Origin: Bryoerythrophyllum caledonicum
Lineage: Eukaryota > Streptophyta > Bryopsida > Pottiales > Pottiaceae
DNA length: 64,000 nucleotides
NCBI GenBank assembly: GCA_963971425.1
Contig: OZ020516.1
Coordinates: 36,754,199-36,818,198, forward strand
Direction: 5' to 3'
Positions 10,736 to 22,156 of this stretch are shown piece after piece. Within the stretch, counting starts at the first letter, position 1. The number at the start of each line of letters is the position of its first letter. Made by a program: the position numbers and the translations under genes. Below the pieces are notes generated by a model. That model saw only the letters and a list, made by a program, of their open reading frames with translations, made no database searches and had not been told where the DNA came from.

Positions 10736-11129
10736 TGCCCTTCCGAAACCAGCACCAGCTCCAACCGTGTCACGTCTCACGTGTCTCCATGAGTGATATT
10801 CCCCTGCACTCGATCGCAGCAGGCTGCAGCAGCAGCTGACTCGCTGAGCCTAACGACGCCCGCGCCCTTCCAAAACCCAGAAGCGGAGGCAGCAGCAGCA
10901 GCGAGTCATCAATGCACCATGCTCCCCAAACAATCATGCGCCTCGCACCTCGCATTCAATGTTGCAGTGCTGCAACAATCGCTGCAACGATCTTTCGTAT
11001 GCCGTGGACTCTCACGTCCCCCCACCCCACCCATGTCAACGCGGTATGCCACTGTACTTCGTACGTGATACGCAGAGTCCGCGTTGTCAGCCGCACTCAA
11101 ACTTCAGTGGCTCATTTTTTTACTCATCT
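10736..11129. other. Intergenic, GC-rich, no gene seen
   Basis: Short open frames only, none with a recognisable product. The stretch is richer in GC and in GCAGCA runs than its right-hand neighbour, and may be old promoter or first-exon sequence. Confidence 0.3.
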
Positions 11130-11488
11130 AAGGGAAGCCCCCCTAAAACCGACAAGTTAAGGAATGTGCATATATGGAGAGAGAAGATAATTATACTATT
11201 ATTTTTCAGTGATAGCCAATAGAATTACAATTCCAACCCTAGTGATTTCAATTTATTTTTTTATGAAAACTTAATTAGTTACGAATTTTCAAATTGTGCA
11301 CCTATGTTTAGTAGGTGGCCAACAGTAGGTACCCCCTGTAACCAATGGCCAAAAGTAAGGGTCTTGACTAATAGCAAACCTCCATTTGGAGCTAAGTTGG
11401 TGGTAATGGGATGGAAGAGGGTTGGATATACGCCAATTTTATGGGCGTTGGCTATGGGGTTTTGTTGATTATGGGGGAGGGTTACCTT
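11130..11488 (+). mobile_element. MITE family A, copy 1
   Basis: A 359-bp noncoding element. The left end is AAGGGAAGCCCCCCTAAAAC and the right end is GAGGGTTACCTT, inverted to one another in the consensus AAGGTAAGCC(C/T)CCC. The interior (AAGTTAAGGAATGTGCATAT, then AGTGATAGCCAATAGAATTA, then AATAGCAAACCTCCATTTGG) is shared with copies at 19551, 24052 and, more distantly, 50005. It encodes no protein, so it is a MITE mobilised by an element not in this window. Confidence 0.8.
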
Positions 11489-11999
11489 ATATTATAGCAC
11501 ATACTAAGGAAATATTGAATTATCGAGAGGTGGAAAGAGAGGATGAAACTAGAAATGTCCGAGACTAAAGTAAAAGAACATTTCACGCTTTAGCAATCTT
11601 CTTTGGCCCTATTACTATACTTCTCCTATAATACCCCGCAGCTTTTAAAATATATGACGATAGATTTCTCTTATCATTCCCTCGAAGCCAACTTGCCCTT
11701 TCAATGAGGCCTCGTTTTCTATTGGAAAAGTATATAAAGAAGATAACATAAGAAAGAGGGTCACCCCCCCCCCTACTTCCTTGATAATTCTATTAAGAAG
11801 ATAAAGAAGAGCTTCAGTCTTCAATGGACGCCGGCGTGAATAGAGTGTTTGCTCGTTCCACCACTAGATCAATACCTATTGGACAAAGGATTAATGGTGT
11901 TGATTCTATTAACTACTTACCTACCATTTAAGTTTCTTTTTTCTTTTTCACAAAATTATTTGTATTTAATTTTAATACTTGGAATTTCTTAAAACTATA

Positions 12000-12245
12000 G
12001 AATACCAGAGTTAAAAACACGTCATCACCAAAGGGTCACCTAGACATCACCACCATATACCAGTGGTCATTTTGGTACATAATCAATCCACAATGGAGAA
12101 TGTCCAAAATTCCTGGAAAATTCAAGAATTTGTCCAAGTAATACCCATGTAATGCCAACGTGATGCCCATGTAATGTCTAGGTAATACCCATTGTGTACG
12201 AACCACTGCAAAAGGGAAAAATGTTTAGTTTGGCAGGTAGGTGCC
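12000..12245 (-). repeat. Dispersed repeat G, copy 1 (inverted)
   Basis: Read on the minus strand, this has repeated short phrases of the form GGGTATTACC, GACATTACATGGGCATCA and a CATTCTCCATTGTG-like phrase. The same cluster occurs at about 26165-26390 and 52465-52680 on the plus strand. The boundaries are approximate and no terminal repeat is clear. Confidence 0.5.
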
Positions 12246-15200
12246 AAAAATGAGCACTATGTATGGTAAAATATTTTTAATTATATAAAAAAAAACACAT
12301 AATATGCGTTTGGTGAAGCAGAAATCTAGGCAAACTAGGGTATAAAACGAGTATCTAATGTGAATTATGTGTATGTGTATATAAATTGTAAATAACGGGA
12401 ATTTAAATAGTAAATAACATGTATAGAAAGTATATTGGATATATAATGGATTTCCTTACCCTCAGTAACAATTTTCATCAAGTGTAAAAAGTTATAGCGC
12501 TTTCAAATCATAAAGTATCACTACACTAAATATAAAATTTAGTGTAGTGTGTCTAGATGAAAACATGGCTTTGCAATAATTTCGGAATTATTTGTCAAGT
12601 CATGCAAAGTTTTCAAAACATATCTTCTTATAAAAATTTAATACTAATTTCTATTTATTCTTCTATTGTTGAGACCGCAAATGTAACGCATTTAGAAAGA
12701 ATGATCTCATTTCACTTTTAACGGCCCCAATTGATTGTTGCGCTAACTAATCTGGGCCAATCATTTTGGGGCGGTGTGTTGACACCCTTGGCATTAATCC
12801 TTAAACGTGAGTTGGCAACCGTAAGTATAGGGATATATTTTACACTGTAGGATACCAAAAAGGTGCTAAAGTCTAGCTAGTCTTTATTGAACTAACTTTG
12901 ATGGAAATATAATGCCTAATTTTAGTATACAACCTTACAAATTTTAACTCAAACCATGACTTGAACTTTGGGGAAAATTTGCACAACATCCAATGGTTGA
13001 TGATATAGATAATAATGTTTAAAGATACCGTGTTTTGGTAATGAAAATGATGGACTTTGGAGGGTATACTACTTTGCATTGACATATCATACGTGAAGAA
13101 AACGTTCATACATGATTATTGATGATTTAAAAAAAAAATTGTCTACTCCATTGTATACCAAAATGTTCCAAACTTATACAAATTAAAACGGAAGTTTTGT
13201 ATGCAAATGAGAGAGATGAACAATCACAAAACAATCGAGAATCTCTAAAAGACAAATTTCAATCAAAATTGAAGACCAAAATCATTTAGCATGTGTATGA
13301 AATACAACATAGTATGCAACATGATATTCATCAGTGTGTTAATGTATTTTGTGTTGTATTCCTAGCATTTCCACGAGTTCTATAACTCCAAGTAATGATC
13401 TTAAATTTGCAGAGTGTTCATGTATTGTGTGTACAAATATGAACTCCACATTTCACAACCTAATTCCTCATGGATTTCATACAAATTGAGTCTTAACACC
13501 TCTAGAATCCCATTTTGGGTCTCGTGGGCACCAAAGGGTTAACTCGCCCACTTGGCTCATACGTGCGACGGGGTCGGGTTGCCTTTTACTTTTTCACGTC
13601 ACTCGCTTGCCGCCACTGCGGGGAGGATTTCCGTTCAAAAGCTGCCCAAATCTTTTGCAATTTAATCTTCAGTCTGTTTGAACTTTGGCTTCAATACACC
13701 ACTGTACACTACTACTCATGGCGGCAGCTGCAGAGTGAGTGCCTCATTGACGTAGATCAGCCCTTTCAAACACTACACTGAAAATGATGTTTAGGGAATC
13801 CACACAAAATGATTTAGAAGTCCTAGAGTTTTTTTTTACTTTTCCATAAATTTTATTACCAAGATCATAAAAATATTCATCGAGAGTAAAAACTTATAGC
13901 ATTTATGAATCAATGAGTGTGCATACACTACACATCATTCTTGGAGTAGTGCTGGAAATGGGGCTCTGAACTCAACTCTTTCCTGTGAAAAAATGTCGAA
14001 AAAGTGTCGAAAAAATAACCCCATTTTTACTAGTGAAGAAAGATTTCGGTGATTTGTTAGTGGCATGAGAGAGTGATATTTACTGCACTTTAGGATGTAT
14101 TCTAGATGACTTTCTCCTAGTGTATGTTAATTATACGAGTCATTTTGATCAGAGGCTGTCATGTTGGGGTGGTGTACATTCTTGTCATTCAAGTAAATAT
14201 TTCTTCATTAGACTTTCTTAATAGAGTTCGTCTTCAACGTCAACTTTCGAATATGGTGCCTCCAAATGATCCAGTATCTTAAACCGTATTAACTGAGGAC
14301 ACCTTTGGCAGAGGAAATTGACACGTTCAGGAGCCGCCATACCACAAGCTGCAATACACACACAGAGTTCACGTCCTGCCTCAGCAGCTCATCCATGTGC
14401 GTTAACGTGCAGCTTTCCGTGGGGAGGAGAGTTAAATGGAACGAGGTGAGCCTGCGATGGAAGGAGATCTAGCAGTTCCCAAGGCCACTTCTCACACTCT
14501 AATATTACCTTTTTCACTGCCTTGGGAAGCAGTATTCAATTAAGGGGCATGATTATCTTCTGCTGGGGAGCGTGCACAACCTCTTCAATTAGTGATGTTT
14601 ATTGGACATGACGTGAAGCTGTTGTCAGGACTCCGGATGAGTTTCATGTTGAGCTCCAAGGGTGCCTGCAGCTTAACCCAAGAGCTAGTCTAAGTAGCTG
14701 CCTGCACTCTGCTGAGGATTAGTCGGCTGATCATTAAATGGAGTCCCCCTCCTCAATGCCCAATATGCTCCCACTCATTTGCAGCTCACATGCCGTGAAG
14801 CTGGTACTTGCCACTTGGGGGGTAGTCACCTAAAAAGTGCATTAACTGCTGTCTGAAACACCTGGTGTCCCTCCTTGTGTGTGTGATTTTCTCTCTGTGA
14901 GTCAGTTACACTAGGCGTGATCAGCCTTTTCTCCAGGTGTTCCACTGTCTCGTTTCAAGACCGGGGGTGGTGTAATCCAAGTTTTTTTCGCACAACCAAT
15001 GAACTTGCTTCTACTCATTCCAGCCTCCAGCAATGTAAGTACGGGGAGAATCGACAGTCAAGTATGGGTTAACATTTTGCAAGTTTTCCGGACTTCAGCT
15101 CAGATCATCCCTTGACATGAAACAGAGCAAGTTGACAAAACTGAAGCCACAACAGAGTGTCAGCCAATCAGCAGAGTGAGGGGAGAAAAATTCTGTTCCT

Positions 15201-16119
15201 GAGATGAGGAGACATGGCGTAGAGCAGTGAGATGCATCATGATATTCGATTGCTATCCTGGTGGAACTCCTGACGCTTCAATGTGAGATGGGTTCAACGA
15301 TCTGCTTGGCGAAATCTAGCCTGTGAAGTGGCAGGCGTGGCATTATGAACACTATGGTATGGGAGGTTATGTATCATGACCATCAGGTTGCGCAGGTGGT
15401 TGTGTGAAATCTCGTACAGCCAGTGGCTTCTAAATCGGAGGAAACTATTAATATCCCGAAAAGGGAGAAGGTTTTTTAATTGATAGCAGTACCATAAGCC
15501 ATGACCTTCTAGAGAATTATGACCTCAATCAGATGTTATTAGGACCACGTTCAGGTATTTTCCTGGAGTTATTATTTGGAAGAACTAGAGAAGATGCTTT
15601 TTACATTTAACGCTGGTGCCTGAGTGTTTAAATTTCCCATGGATATTCTGTTTCTAAGAAGGTATTTTGGCAGATTACATTTACTCATGTACAGTGTACA
15701 GGGCTTCCACAGCTATTGCCCATACATAACTACCTTTTGTCGCCTGGTGTACGTCCCAGGCTCATCTTGAACCTGAGCCAACATTTTCAGTGCAGTTGGT
15801 GGAGAAGAATCCCCACTCATTTATATCACAGGTAAATAATTATAATGTTTTTTTTTTAACTTCCAGGGTTAGCTTCTTTTTTTAATTCAAAACTTGCAGA
15901 TTTGAAAGTTACTCCTCTTTTCAAAAACAACATACATCTCTTTCATGGCCTCACTCTTTGAGAGGTATAAATGTGTATAAGAAGCGCACTGGCCAGTTCA
16001 GTAGTAATCCAGCCGTCACATGCTATGTTATGGTGGGCAGATCCTCATGTTATGTGAAGTTAAGGCGCAAGGAGAGGTGGAACATCAAGCTGGCCCAACT
16101 GGCCTTCATGACTTCATCT

Positions 16120-16560
16120 AAATTTGAAAACCCCCCAAGACACATCACATTTGTCAAATTGAGAAAACCTCCTCTCGGAGGTATCGAAGGTAGTGCACTC
16201 TATCTAGGTTACCCTCAAAACCGACCGACGACCAAATACTGCTCCTTTCTATACCCTTCCTACATATCAGGGAGGAAATGTAGCTTGTCTTTATATGTAT
16301 TACGTATTGACCAAGGAATTTCTAAGTGGTGTAATGACCGGCTACATTTTCTTCTCTGAAATCCAGGAAGGGTATAAAAGGGAGCGGTATTGGGTGGCTC
16401 GTCAGTCTTAAGTTGTTCTACCTTAGTAGTATTGTCTCTTGGAGATTCTCAATTCAAGTTCATAACTTCATTAACAAAGTTAGTACTACCCTTTTTTGAA
16501 TTATTCACAATCCAAAATTAATATACTCTAACATCTTTTGTCCCACCTTCTATAACATCA
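16120..16560 (+). promoter_or_regulatory. Polymerase II promoter-like region, possible solo LTR
   Basis: GGTATAAAAGGG at about 16374-16385 is a strong TATA box, followed some 30 bases on by a GCTCGTCAGTCTTAAG-like start region and a T-rich leader, with no ORF behind it. Such a promoter without a gene is typical of an LTR left after recombination. The supposed ends (TGTCAAATTG near 16147 and CTATAACA near 16557) are not a confirmed pair. Confidence 0.3.
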
Positions 16561-16668
16561 CTTAACCTTAGATCCAAAACTTGTATATTTTCAAAACGGT
16601 GTCAAGTGGAATTGAGAGGATCCCAAATATTCCATATTAGTTCCAAATTGTTATAACATTTTTCTTAA

Positions 16669-17605
16669 CCCCTAAGGTACCGTGACAGTTTTACACAAAA
16701 AAAAACACTTCAAAATTGTTGGATTCTAGTGCAATGAATGAAAAAGGATACAAGAACTTCAATTTCTATTTTTTGACCGTAACATCTCAAATGAGACTTA
16801 TTAAGCAACATACTCACAAAATTTTGTTATCTTTGACCACACGGATTGAAAGATTATAGTGTATGAAGGCAAGCAAATGAGTTATTCTCTTCCTTGCGTT
16901 TAGTGGATCAACAGACTTTGACGTCACTTGGTGTCAAATTCTTGCACTACACAAGGTCTAAATCTATTACCATTGTGTCAAGCATGATGTTAGTTCTTCA
17001 TACACCATTTTTTAGAGGTAGAGGAGGGGTGTAGCATATTCAAAACAATTGTGCAAGGAGTGGAGGTTTAAAATTTGTCAATTCACCTTTTAATATTTTG
17101 TGAAATTAATATGTTTTAGATTGATAATCCGAATGGTCAATAATAAGATTTACACTACATCTTGTTGTGGGGAAAATAAAAAGTGAAAAATTTGAGATCT
17201 CTAAGTTTTATGAGGAAAAGAAGAATTTGTTTTGGTACCCTGCCAGACAATGTGTGAAAATGTTTGACTTGGGTTAATATGCTATTTCTCACTAAAGACA
17301 AGAATTTTTTTTGACAATATGAAGGGAAATAATATTACTTGATAGTATTGAAAATATCACATGCAATAGAGTGTCCTTGCAATAGTTTTTGGAGGTGCCA
17401 GAAGTGCCCAGGCTCCCCATTTGAAATTCAAAACCCTCTAACTTTTTCAATAAATGTCGGATTTAGGAAAAAAATGTTCTCCCATTGAGATCTTAGTAAT
17501 GCCCTTGTGCGATAAAAATCTCAAAGTAGAATGTTGGAAATTGACACCATAGGAACTTGACCGAACTTTCAAAAAGCCCATTTTTGACACTTGGTCCTAT
17601 AGGGG
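16669..17605 (-). mobile_element. TTAA-flanked element, family T1, copy 1
   Basis: A 937-bp noncoding element with TTAA directly on both sides (16665-16668 and 17606-17609). Termini are CCCCTAAGG and CCTATAGGGG, an inverted pair starting CCCC. The interior matches copies at 24537, 28045, 32016, 33817 and 54042 in long stretches, for instance the CTTGCACTACACAAGGTCTA-like and GTGTAGCATATTCAAAACAA-like phrases. It has no ORF of note. TTAA target duplication and CCC ends point to piggyBac-type mobilisation; no transposase is present in the window. Confidence 0.75.
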
Positions 17606-17628
17606 TTAATAGAGACTTGTGATAGGGA

Positions 17629-17906
17629 GGCCAAGGCAAATTGACCCCCTCGTTGGGACTTACCCGAGGTGGGCCCCGTCTTAATTGCATGGGGTCATTT
17701 TTTTGGCCCTCTTATTTTGGGGGGTCTAGAGGCTTTTCTGGATTTTTTTGGACAAATTTGGGGCCTACACCCATTGTTTACCGTAGAAGATCCTCCCTTG
17801 CTATAAATAGGGCCCCATCCAAAAGCAAAATAGGGGCCAAGTTTGGCCCCACTACCTCGTGGCCCCCTCGGGTAAGTCCTAGCGAGGGCCTCATTTCGCC
17901 CTGGCC
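17629..17906 (+). mobile_element. MITE with about 40-bp TIRs
   Basis: A 278-bp element bounded by GGCCAAGGCAAATTGACCCC and the inverse of CATTTCGCCCTGGCC; the two ends remain complementary inward to GGACTTACCCGAGG on the left and CCTCGGGTAAGTCC on the right. The middle has TATAAATAGGGCCCC. A degenerate relative lies at about 46640-46910. It sits 24 bases beyond the right TTAA of the T1 copy. Confidence 0.72.
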
Positions 17907-18236
17907 GTGATGGGGAGTCTTTGGGTGATAAAATAGAGGTTTCACTGCATTTCTGGAAAACCATGCTAATTTTCCTACCAGTCAAAAACAAGCATAAAAC
18001 CATAAAATAGTAACCTCTATGCACAAGATACATTTCATCACAGCCCCCATTCACGGAAATCATTGTTGTTTCTTGATGCTTTCACTGATTTTTGTGGCGA
18101 TTGTCTCAACAGATGCCCATCTTCCTCCACCTCTTTTTCATGTTTTAAGCCTCACATGGAGGTGGCATGTAGTAGTTGTATCAAGATTATCGTGCCAACA
18201 CGACCCGAAACGGGTTGCTTGGCCTTAAAAGGTTAA
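17907..18236. other. Intergenic, no gene seen
   Basis: A 330-bp gap between two mobile elements with nothing recognisable. The CTTGGCCTTAAAAGG just before the next TTAA resembles a TTAA-element right end (GGCCTTAAAGGG), and may be a remnant. Confidence 0.3.
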
Positions 18237-18535
18237 CCCTTTAGCCCCAAAGAGACCCTGGCGGGGCCATTTTCGTGCTTTTTCTCTTGTAACTCTTTCT
18301 ACAATAGTCTATTGTCTCTTGCGCACTTTAAACGCATTTTGAGCTCCTCATTAGCTTTCCAACAGACCATTCCAATCTTGAATCCATGTGGGCATCAATA
18401 AACCGTAGTGATTTCCATGAAGTGGAGTTGTAGATTTTTGTGCTAAAGTGTACCCCTATGTATATGATGTTTTGCCTAATCTACCTCACTCATAGATTGT
18501 CTTTGACTCTCGTGGTTCACGTAAGTGCTAAAGGG
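18237..18535 (+). mobile_element. TTAA-flanked element, family T2, copy 1
   Basis: A 299-bp element starting CCCTTTAGCCCC after TTAA (18233-18236) and ending GTGCTAAAGGG before TGAA, a one-base variant of TTAA. The interior (TTTTTCTCTTGTAACTCTTT, AGCTCCTCATTAGCTTTCCA, GATTTCCATGAAGTGGAG) recurs at 38793 and in split form at 44017. Confidence 0.72.
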
Positions 18536-19550
18536 TGAAACAAGAATCATCTAGATTCTAGTTGTTGGTGCAGAATCCAGATATCTGCAGAATGACACAT
18601 GTAAAATAGCACAAAGTCAAAAACAAGAAATACGGTTTAAACCTCGCTAGAAACTTTACTTTGATTGTTCTAAAAAAATGTGGTTCTTCTTTTCTTCCCT
18701 TAAATTATTTTTTACATAATACCATGCATAGGAACAGTTTCATTGTTTCATTTTCTTCTTGGTGGAAGCGAAGGTGCATTTGAAACACGTCAAGATCTTT
18801 GCATGCACATGATTAGTATGTAGTGGGTCATAATACGATAATGGAGGTGATGATCGAGCCAGCCCGCCTGCTGTCATGGCAAGATTGCACGAACACCGTC
18901 CACGCCGGAGCCTGACAGAGGTGCTGTGTCACAAGAGTGACTACAAGAGCGTGTCTTTACCCAAAAACCAAGCACGGAGGTGGCTTCAACCCCACGAAAA
19001 GCTGCATCCATCCAACAGCTAAGCTAGGAGCACAAGCAGCAGCGTCTGTTTTGTGAGTCCGTATATTGAATGGGTGCTACTTGTGACAACAAAGCCTACG
19101 CAGCTCCCCCTAGGACGTTCGTTACGGCAATCACCATGGAATTCCTCGGGTGGTGTGAACTCCCGGATGATCGCCTCGGGTGGTGTGAACTCCCCGATGA
19201 TCGCCCCCTTCTTGTAGTTGTTAGAAATCACAAAAACCAAACCTTGAAAGCCTACGCCTCAACTTTAGGAGCGCCTCATCACCTTCACCACCATTTGGCA
19301 TGAGCCCTCACCAAAGTACACAATCCCTGCAACCCATCCTTTTTTGGACCTTTCTCAAGATCCATGACTGCCCAAACTTCTATGTGGGATCAATCATCCC
19401 ATGAAAAAAAATTCTTGCTTATTTGTCAATTTCCATAGCACCTCAAAAAAAATATCACTTTTTCTGATTTATTTATTTTCCTATTCACTCTCTAGCTGTT
19501 GTTATATTTTTGTGATTAGCGGGGTTAACTGCTCCAGAGATTGAAGAATT
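18536..19550. other. Intergenic, no gene seen
   Basis: AT-rich at the left and balanced from about 18840 to 19310. No supported coding region or RNA gene. It holds one short tandem duplication, listed separately. Confidence 0.4.
19144..19203. repeat. 30-bp tandem duplication
   Basis: Two head-to-tail copies of a unit starting CCTCGGGTGGTGTGAACTCC, differing by one base (CGGATG versus CCGATG). The length is a multiple of three but no real ORF contains it. Confidence 0.9.
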
Positions 19551-19890
19551 AAGGTAAGCCCCCCCATAAGTAATAACCAACCAAAACCCATAGCCAACGC
19601 CTATAAAATTGGGGTATATCCAACCCTCTTCCATCCCATTACCACCAACTCAGCTTCAAATGGAGGTTTGCTATTAGTCAAGACCCTAACTTTTGGTTGT
19701 TGGTTATTGGGGGTACCTATTACTGGCCGCCCACTAAACATGGCTGCACAGTTTGAAAATTCATAACAAATTCAGTTTTCATTGGAAAAATATAAAACCA
19801 CTTGCGTTGGATTTGCAATTCTATTGTATAATTATCTCCTCTCCATATATGCTCATTCCTTAACTTGTCGGTTTTAGGGGGGCTTACCTT
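19551..19890 (-). mobile_element. MITE family A, copy 2 (inverted)
   Basis: A 340-bp copy in the opposite orientation to the others, with ends AAGGTAAGCCCCCCCATAAG and GGGGCTTACCTT. Both termini are intact and define the AAGGTAAGCC consensus best. Confidence 0.82.
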
Positions 19891-20387
19891 GTGTGGTTTG
19901 GGCCACCCGAGGACCTGGGGGGTTGACACAGTCTTACTGGGCAAAGAAAGGCACAGGTTATGACAAAAGTGCAGAAGGGGGCAAATCTACTACGACAAGC
20001 CTGCCACGCACTTGTGGAATCATCTCCAGTTGTAGGGACCCATGTCTCCATTTCAGCTGCAGTGAAATGGCTTCAGATGCACTCCCTCTTCTTTATCCAT
20101 GTGGCCACAAAACCATGCGCACCTACAAGCATAATGATCTTACCCAGAAAAAAGTGATTTGTTTATCTGCCCTCGACTTGTCCCTAATCACAAGGAATCT
20201 GGAGTGGTTTACAATGTGCACTTCATGGCTGATATCCATGTGAAACTAGTCTGATACCATGTCATACGTGGTTAATCCTGAGGCAATTGTGCTGTGAAAG
20301 GCACAAAATAGCTTGCAAACAAGTGAAGGTTGCTTGCAAATAAAAGTTCTGAAAATTTTATGTCTACTCTCGAAAGGGGAAGTAGTT
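19891..20387. other. Intergenic, possible decayed retroelement edge
   Basis: No supported gene; the 116-codon frame starts with GTG and has no recognisable content. On the minus strand TGGTATCAGA at about 20248-20257 resembles the first ten bases of an initiator-tRNA primer-binding site, but the next two bases do not fit. Confidence 0.3.
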
Positions 20388-20746
20388 AAGGTAAGGGGCG
20401 GTTTACACTATAGACCAAGAGCCGTGACCAAGGGAAATGGATTAATTCCATGGTCACACTTCATGGTCACACTTCCATGGTCACACTTCTAAAAAATGTC
20501 ATTTTTAAAGCCCTTGGGCCTCTCATTAAGTGTAAACCGAACTTGGACCGGGAGGAATGACCATGTACTAAAAAGTAGGCGTGCTGATTTTTTTAATGAA
20601 GGCCGAAAAAGGGCAGTTTTGGAAAATTTTGGCATGTTTTACCATCTCTCTTTCTTATCCTCCTTCTCCTTCTTCCCTTCTCTTCTCTTTTCTTCTCTAG
20701 CCTTGAGTATCTTCTTCTCTTCTCTTCCCCTAAAATTGCCGCAACC

Positions 20747-22156
20747 ATGGTTTCAATGGAGGAGAGGAGAAGGAGTCTTGTCTTAGTTTTAGGGTTATAC
20801 ATGTGTTTGTACATGCTTGCGAAGCATGTTGTAGATATGCAAGCCTTGATCTTGCAAGGAGAATGGGAGAAGTTTGCTTTTTTCAGCTTGCTCCATGAAA
20901 GTTTGGGTTGTAGAGAGAGGAGCATATGGAGTCAAGCCCGGATGTTTGGATTTGTGGACCATTTATTGTTGGGTTCATGGACAGAGAAGGATTTTAGGAG
21001 TCGGACTCGAGTCAATTTCGGTACTTTCAGATTTTTGTGTGAGAAATTGGGGCCATATTTGAAGAAAGAAGATACTCGTTTTAGGCCAATTGTGCCTGTA
21101 CAAGATAGGATTGCAATGTCTTTGCATAGGTTGGGTACTGGTGATGGATTGCTGACCATAGGAGATTTGTATGGAGTTCACAAGAGTACACTTTCAATAG
21201 TTGTACGAGAGTTTTGTAAATGTGTTCGGAAGCATCTTCAGCCATTTTTTGTTCAAACTCCAAATGAATCGCAGTTTAGGGCATTAGCTTCACGGTTTGA
21301 ACAACTACATGGAATACCTTACATTATTGGAGCAATTGACGGGTCACACATTCCTGTATTAGCTCCTGTCGTTGGTGGGGAAGATTACTATTGTAGAAAG
21401 TCCTTTCATTCAGCAATTTTACAAGGGATTGTTGGACCAAATTGCGTGTTTTGGGATTATGAGTTTGGTTGGGCTGGTAGTCTTCATGATTGGGCTGTAT
21501 TTCAGGTTACAAGAATATGAGCTTGCATTGAAGGCAAGTTTCAACCTTACAAATTGATTGGAGATGCGGCATATCCGGTGAGACCTTGGATGTATTGTCC
21601 ATTCAAAGGCGGGAAGGCAACATTATCTGGTAGGGAGGCAAATTGGAATTTTATTCAATCATCTACTCGCATGTGTGTGGAAAGAGCATTTGGAATATTG
21701 AAGGGACGATGGAGGTTAATTATGAAAAGATCTGAAGTGCCCTTGAGGAGTATGCCTGATATCGTAGCAAGTTGTATAGTTCTACACAACATATGCATTA
21801 TTAATAGTGATGGCATCGAGGATGATTGGATTGCTGAAGCCGAGGAAAAGTTGAGGAGGAGAGTTGCCGAAGGAGAGATTAGGGACGGCAGCGAATTACG
21901 TGGTGAAAGGGCAGGAATTGCTGAAGTAAGAAGACGAATTGCGGCTACGGAAGATGTGCCTATTCCGGATGAGGTAAATGATGGTGAAACTGAAATTTTT
22001 TTACTCAAAGAAAACGAGAAGGCAAATGATTTGCTTCGTGAAGCTACAATGATGCATGAACTAATAGCTGAAAGCTTGTGGCAGTATAAACTACGCACTA
22101 GCTCCACCATCATTGATATGGATAGTGATAGTGGATTAGATCATCTAGAAGAGTAG
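20747..22156 (+). pseudogene. PIF/Harbinger DDE transposase with one internal TGA
   Basis: A single frame of 469 sense positions from ATG 20747 (context AACCATGG) to TAG 22154-22156, broken only by TGA at 21518-21520 (codon 258). The frame is unchanged on both sides, with LHDWAVFQVTRI before the stop and ACIEGKFQPYKLIGDAAYP after it, so it is a point nonsense change. Catalytic residues are in place: Asp198 in GAIDGSH, Asp248 in GSLHDWAVF and Glu312 in VERAFGILKGRW. Asp273 in GDAAYP is also family-typical. The N-terminal part (about 1-180) has the helical region with a winged-helix-like GDLYGVHKSTLS. The enzyme would cut and paste the element at TWA sites, usually with the Myb-like partner. 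A CT-rich leader precedes the ATG. A 36-nt intron spanning the stop is too short to be plausible. Confidence 0.9.

Larger units (their letters stand above)
11489..16668. other. Repeat-rich intergenic DNA, no supported gene
   Basis: No convincing coding region. The 133-codon frame near 15958 starts with TTG and resembles nothing known to me. The left half is AT-rich with fragments also seen at 12480-12560, 13880-13960 and 36590-36650 (a TTATAGC..CTACACTA phrase). The part from 13500 to 15900 is more balanced in base composition and could be decayed retroelement sequence. Separate entries cover the repeats I can define. Confidence 0.4.

Noticed and set aside
15958-16359. 133-codon plus-strand frame
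   Set aside because: It starts with TTG, matches no family I know, and overlaps a promoter-like region; probably chance.
20246-20262. Minus-strand TGGTATCAGA as a primer-binding site of a second LTR element
   Set aside because: Only ten bases match, the following bases are CT in place of GC, and no LTR pair or gag-like frame is visible.
21515-21551. An intron removing the internal TGA of the Harbinger transposase
   Set aside because: The GT..AG span would be about 36 nt, below plant intron size, and the downstream bases encode a sensible continuation in the same frame.
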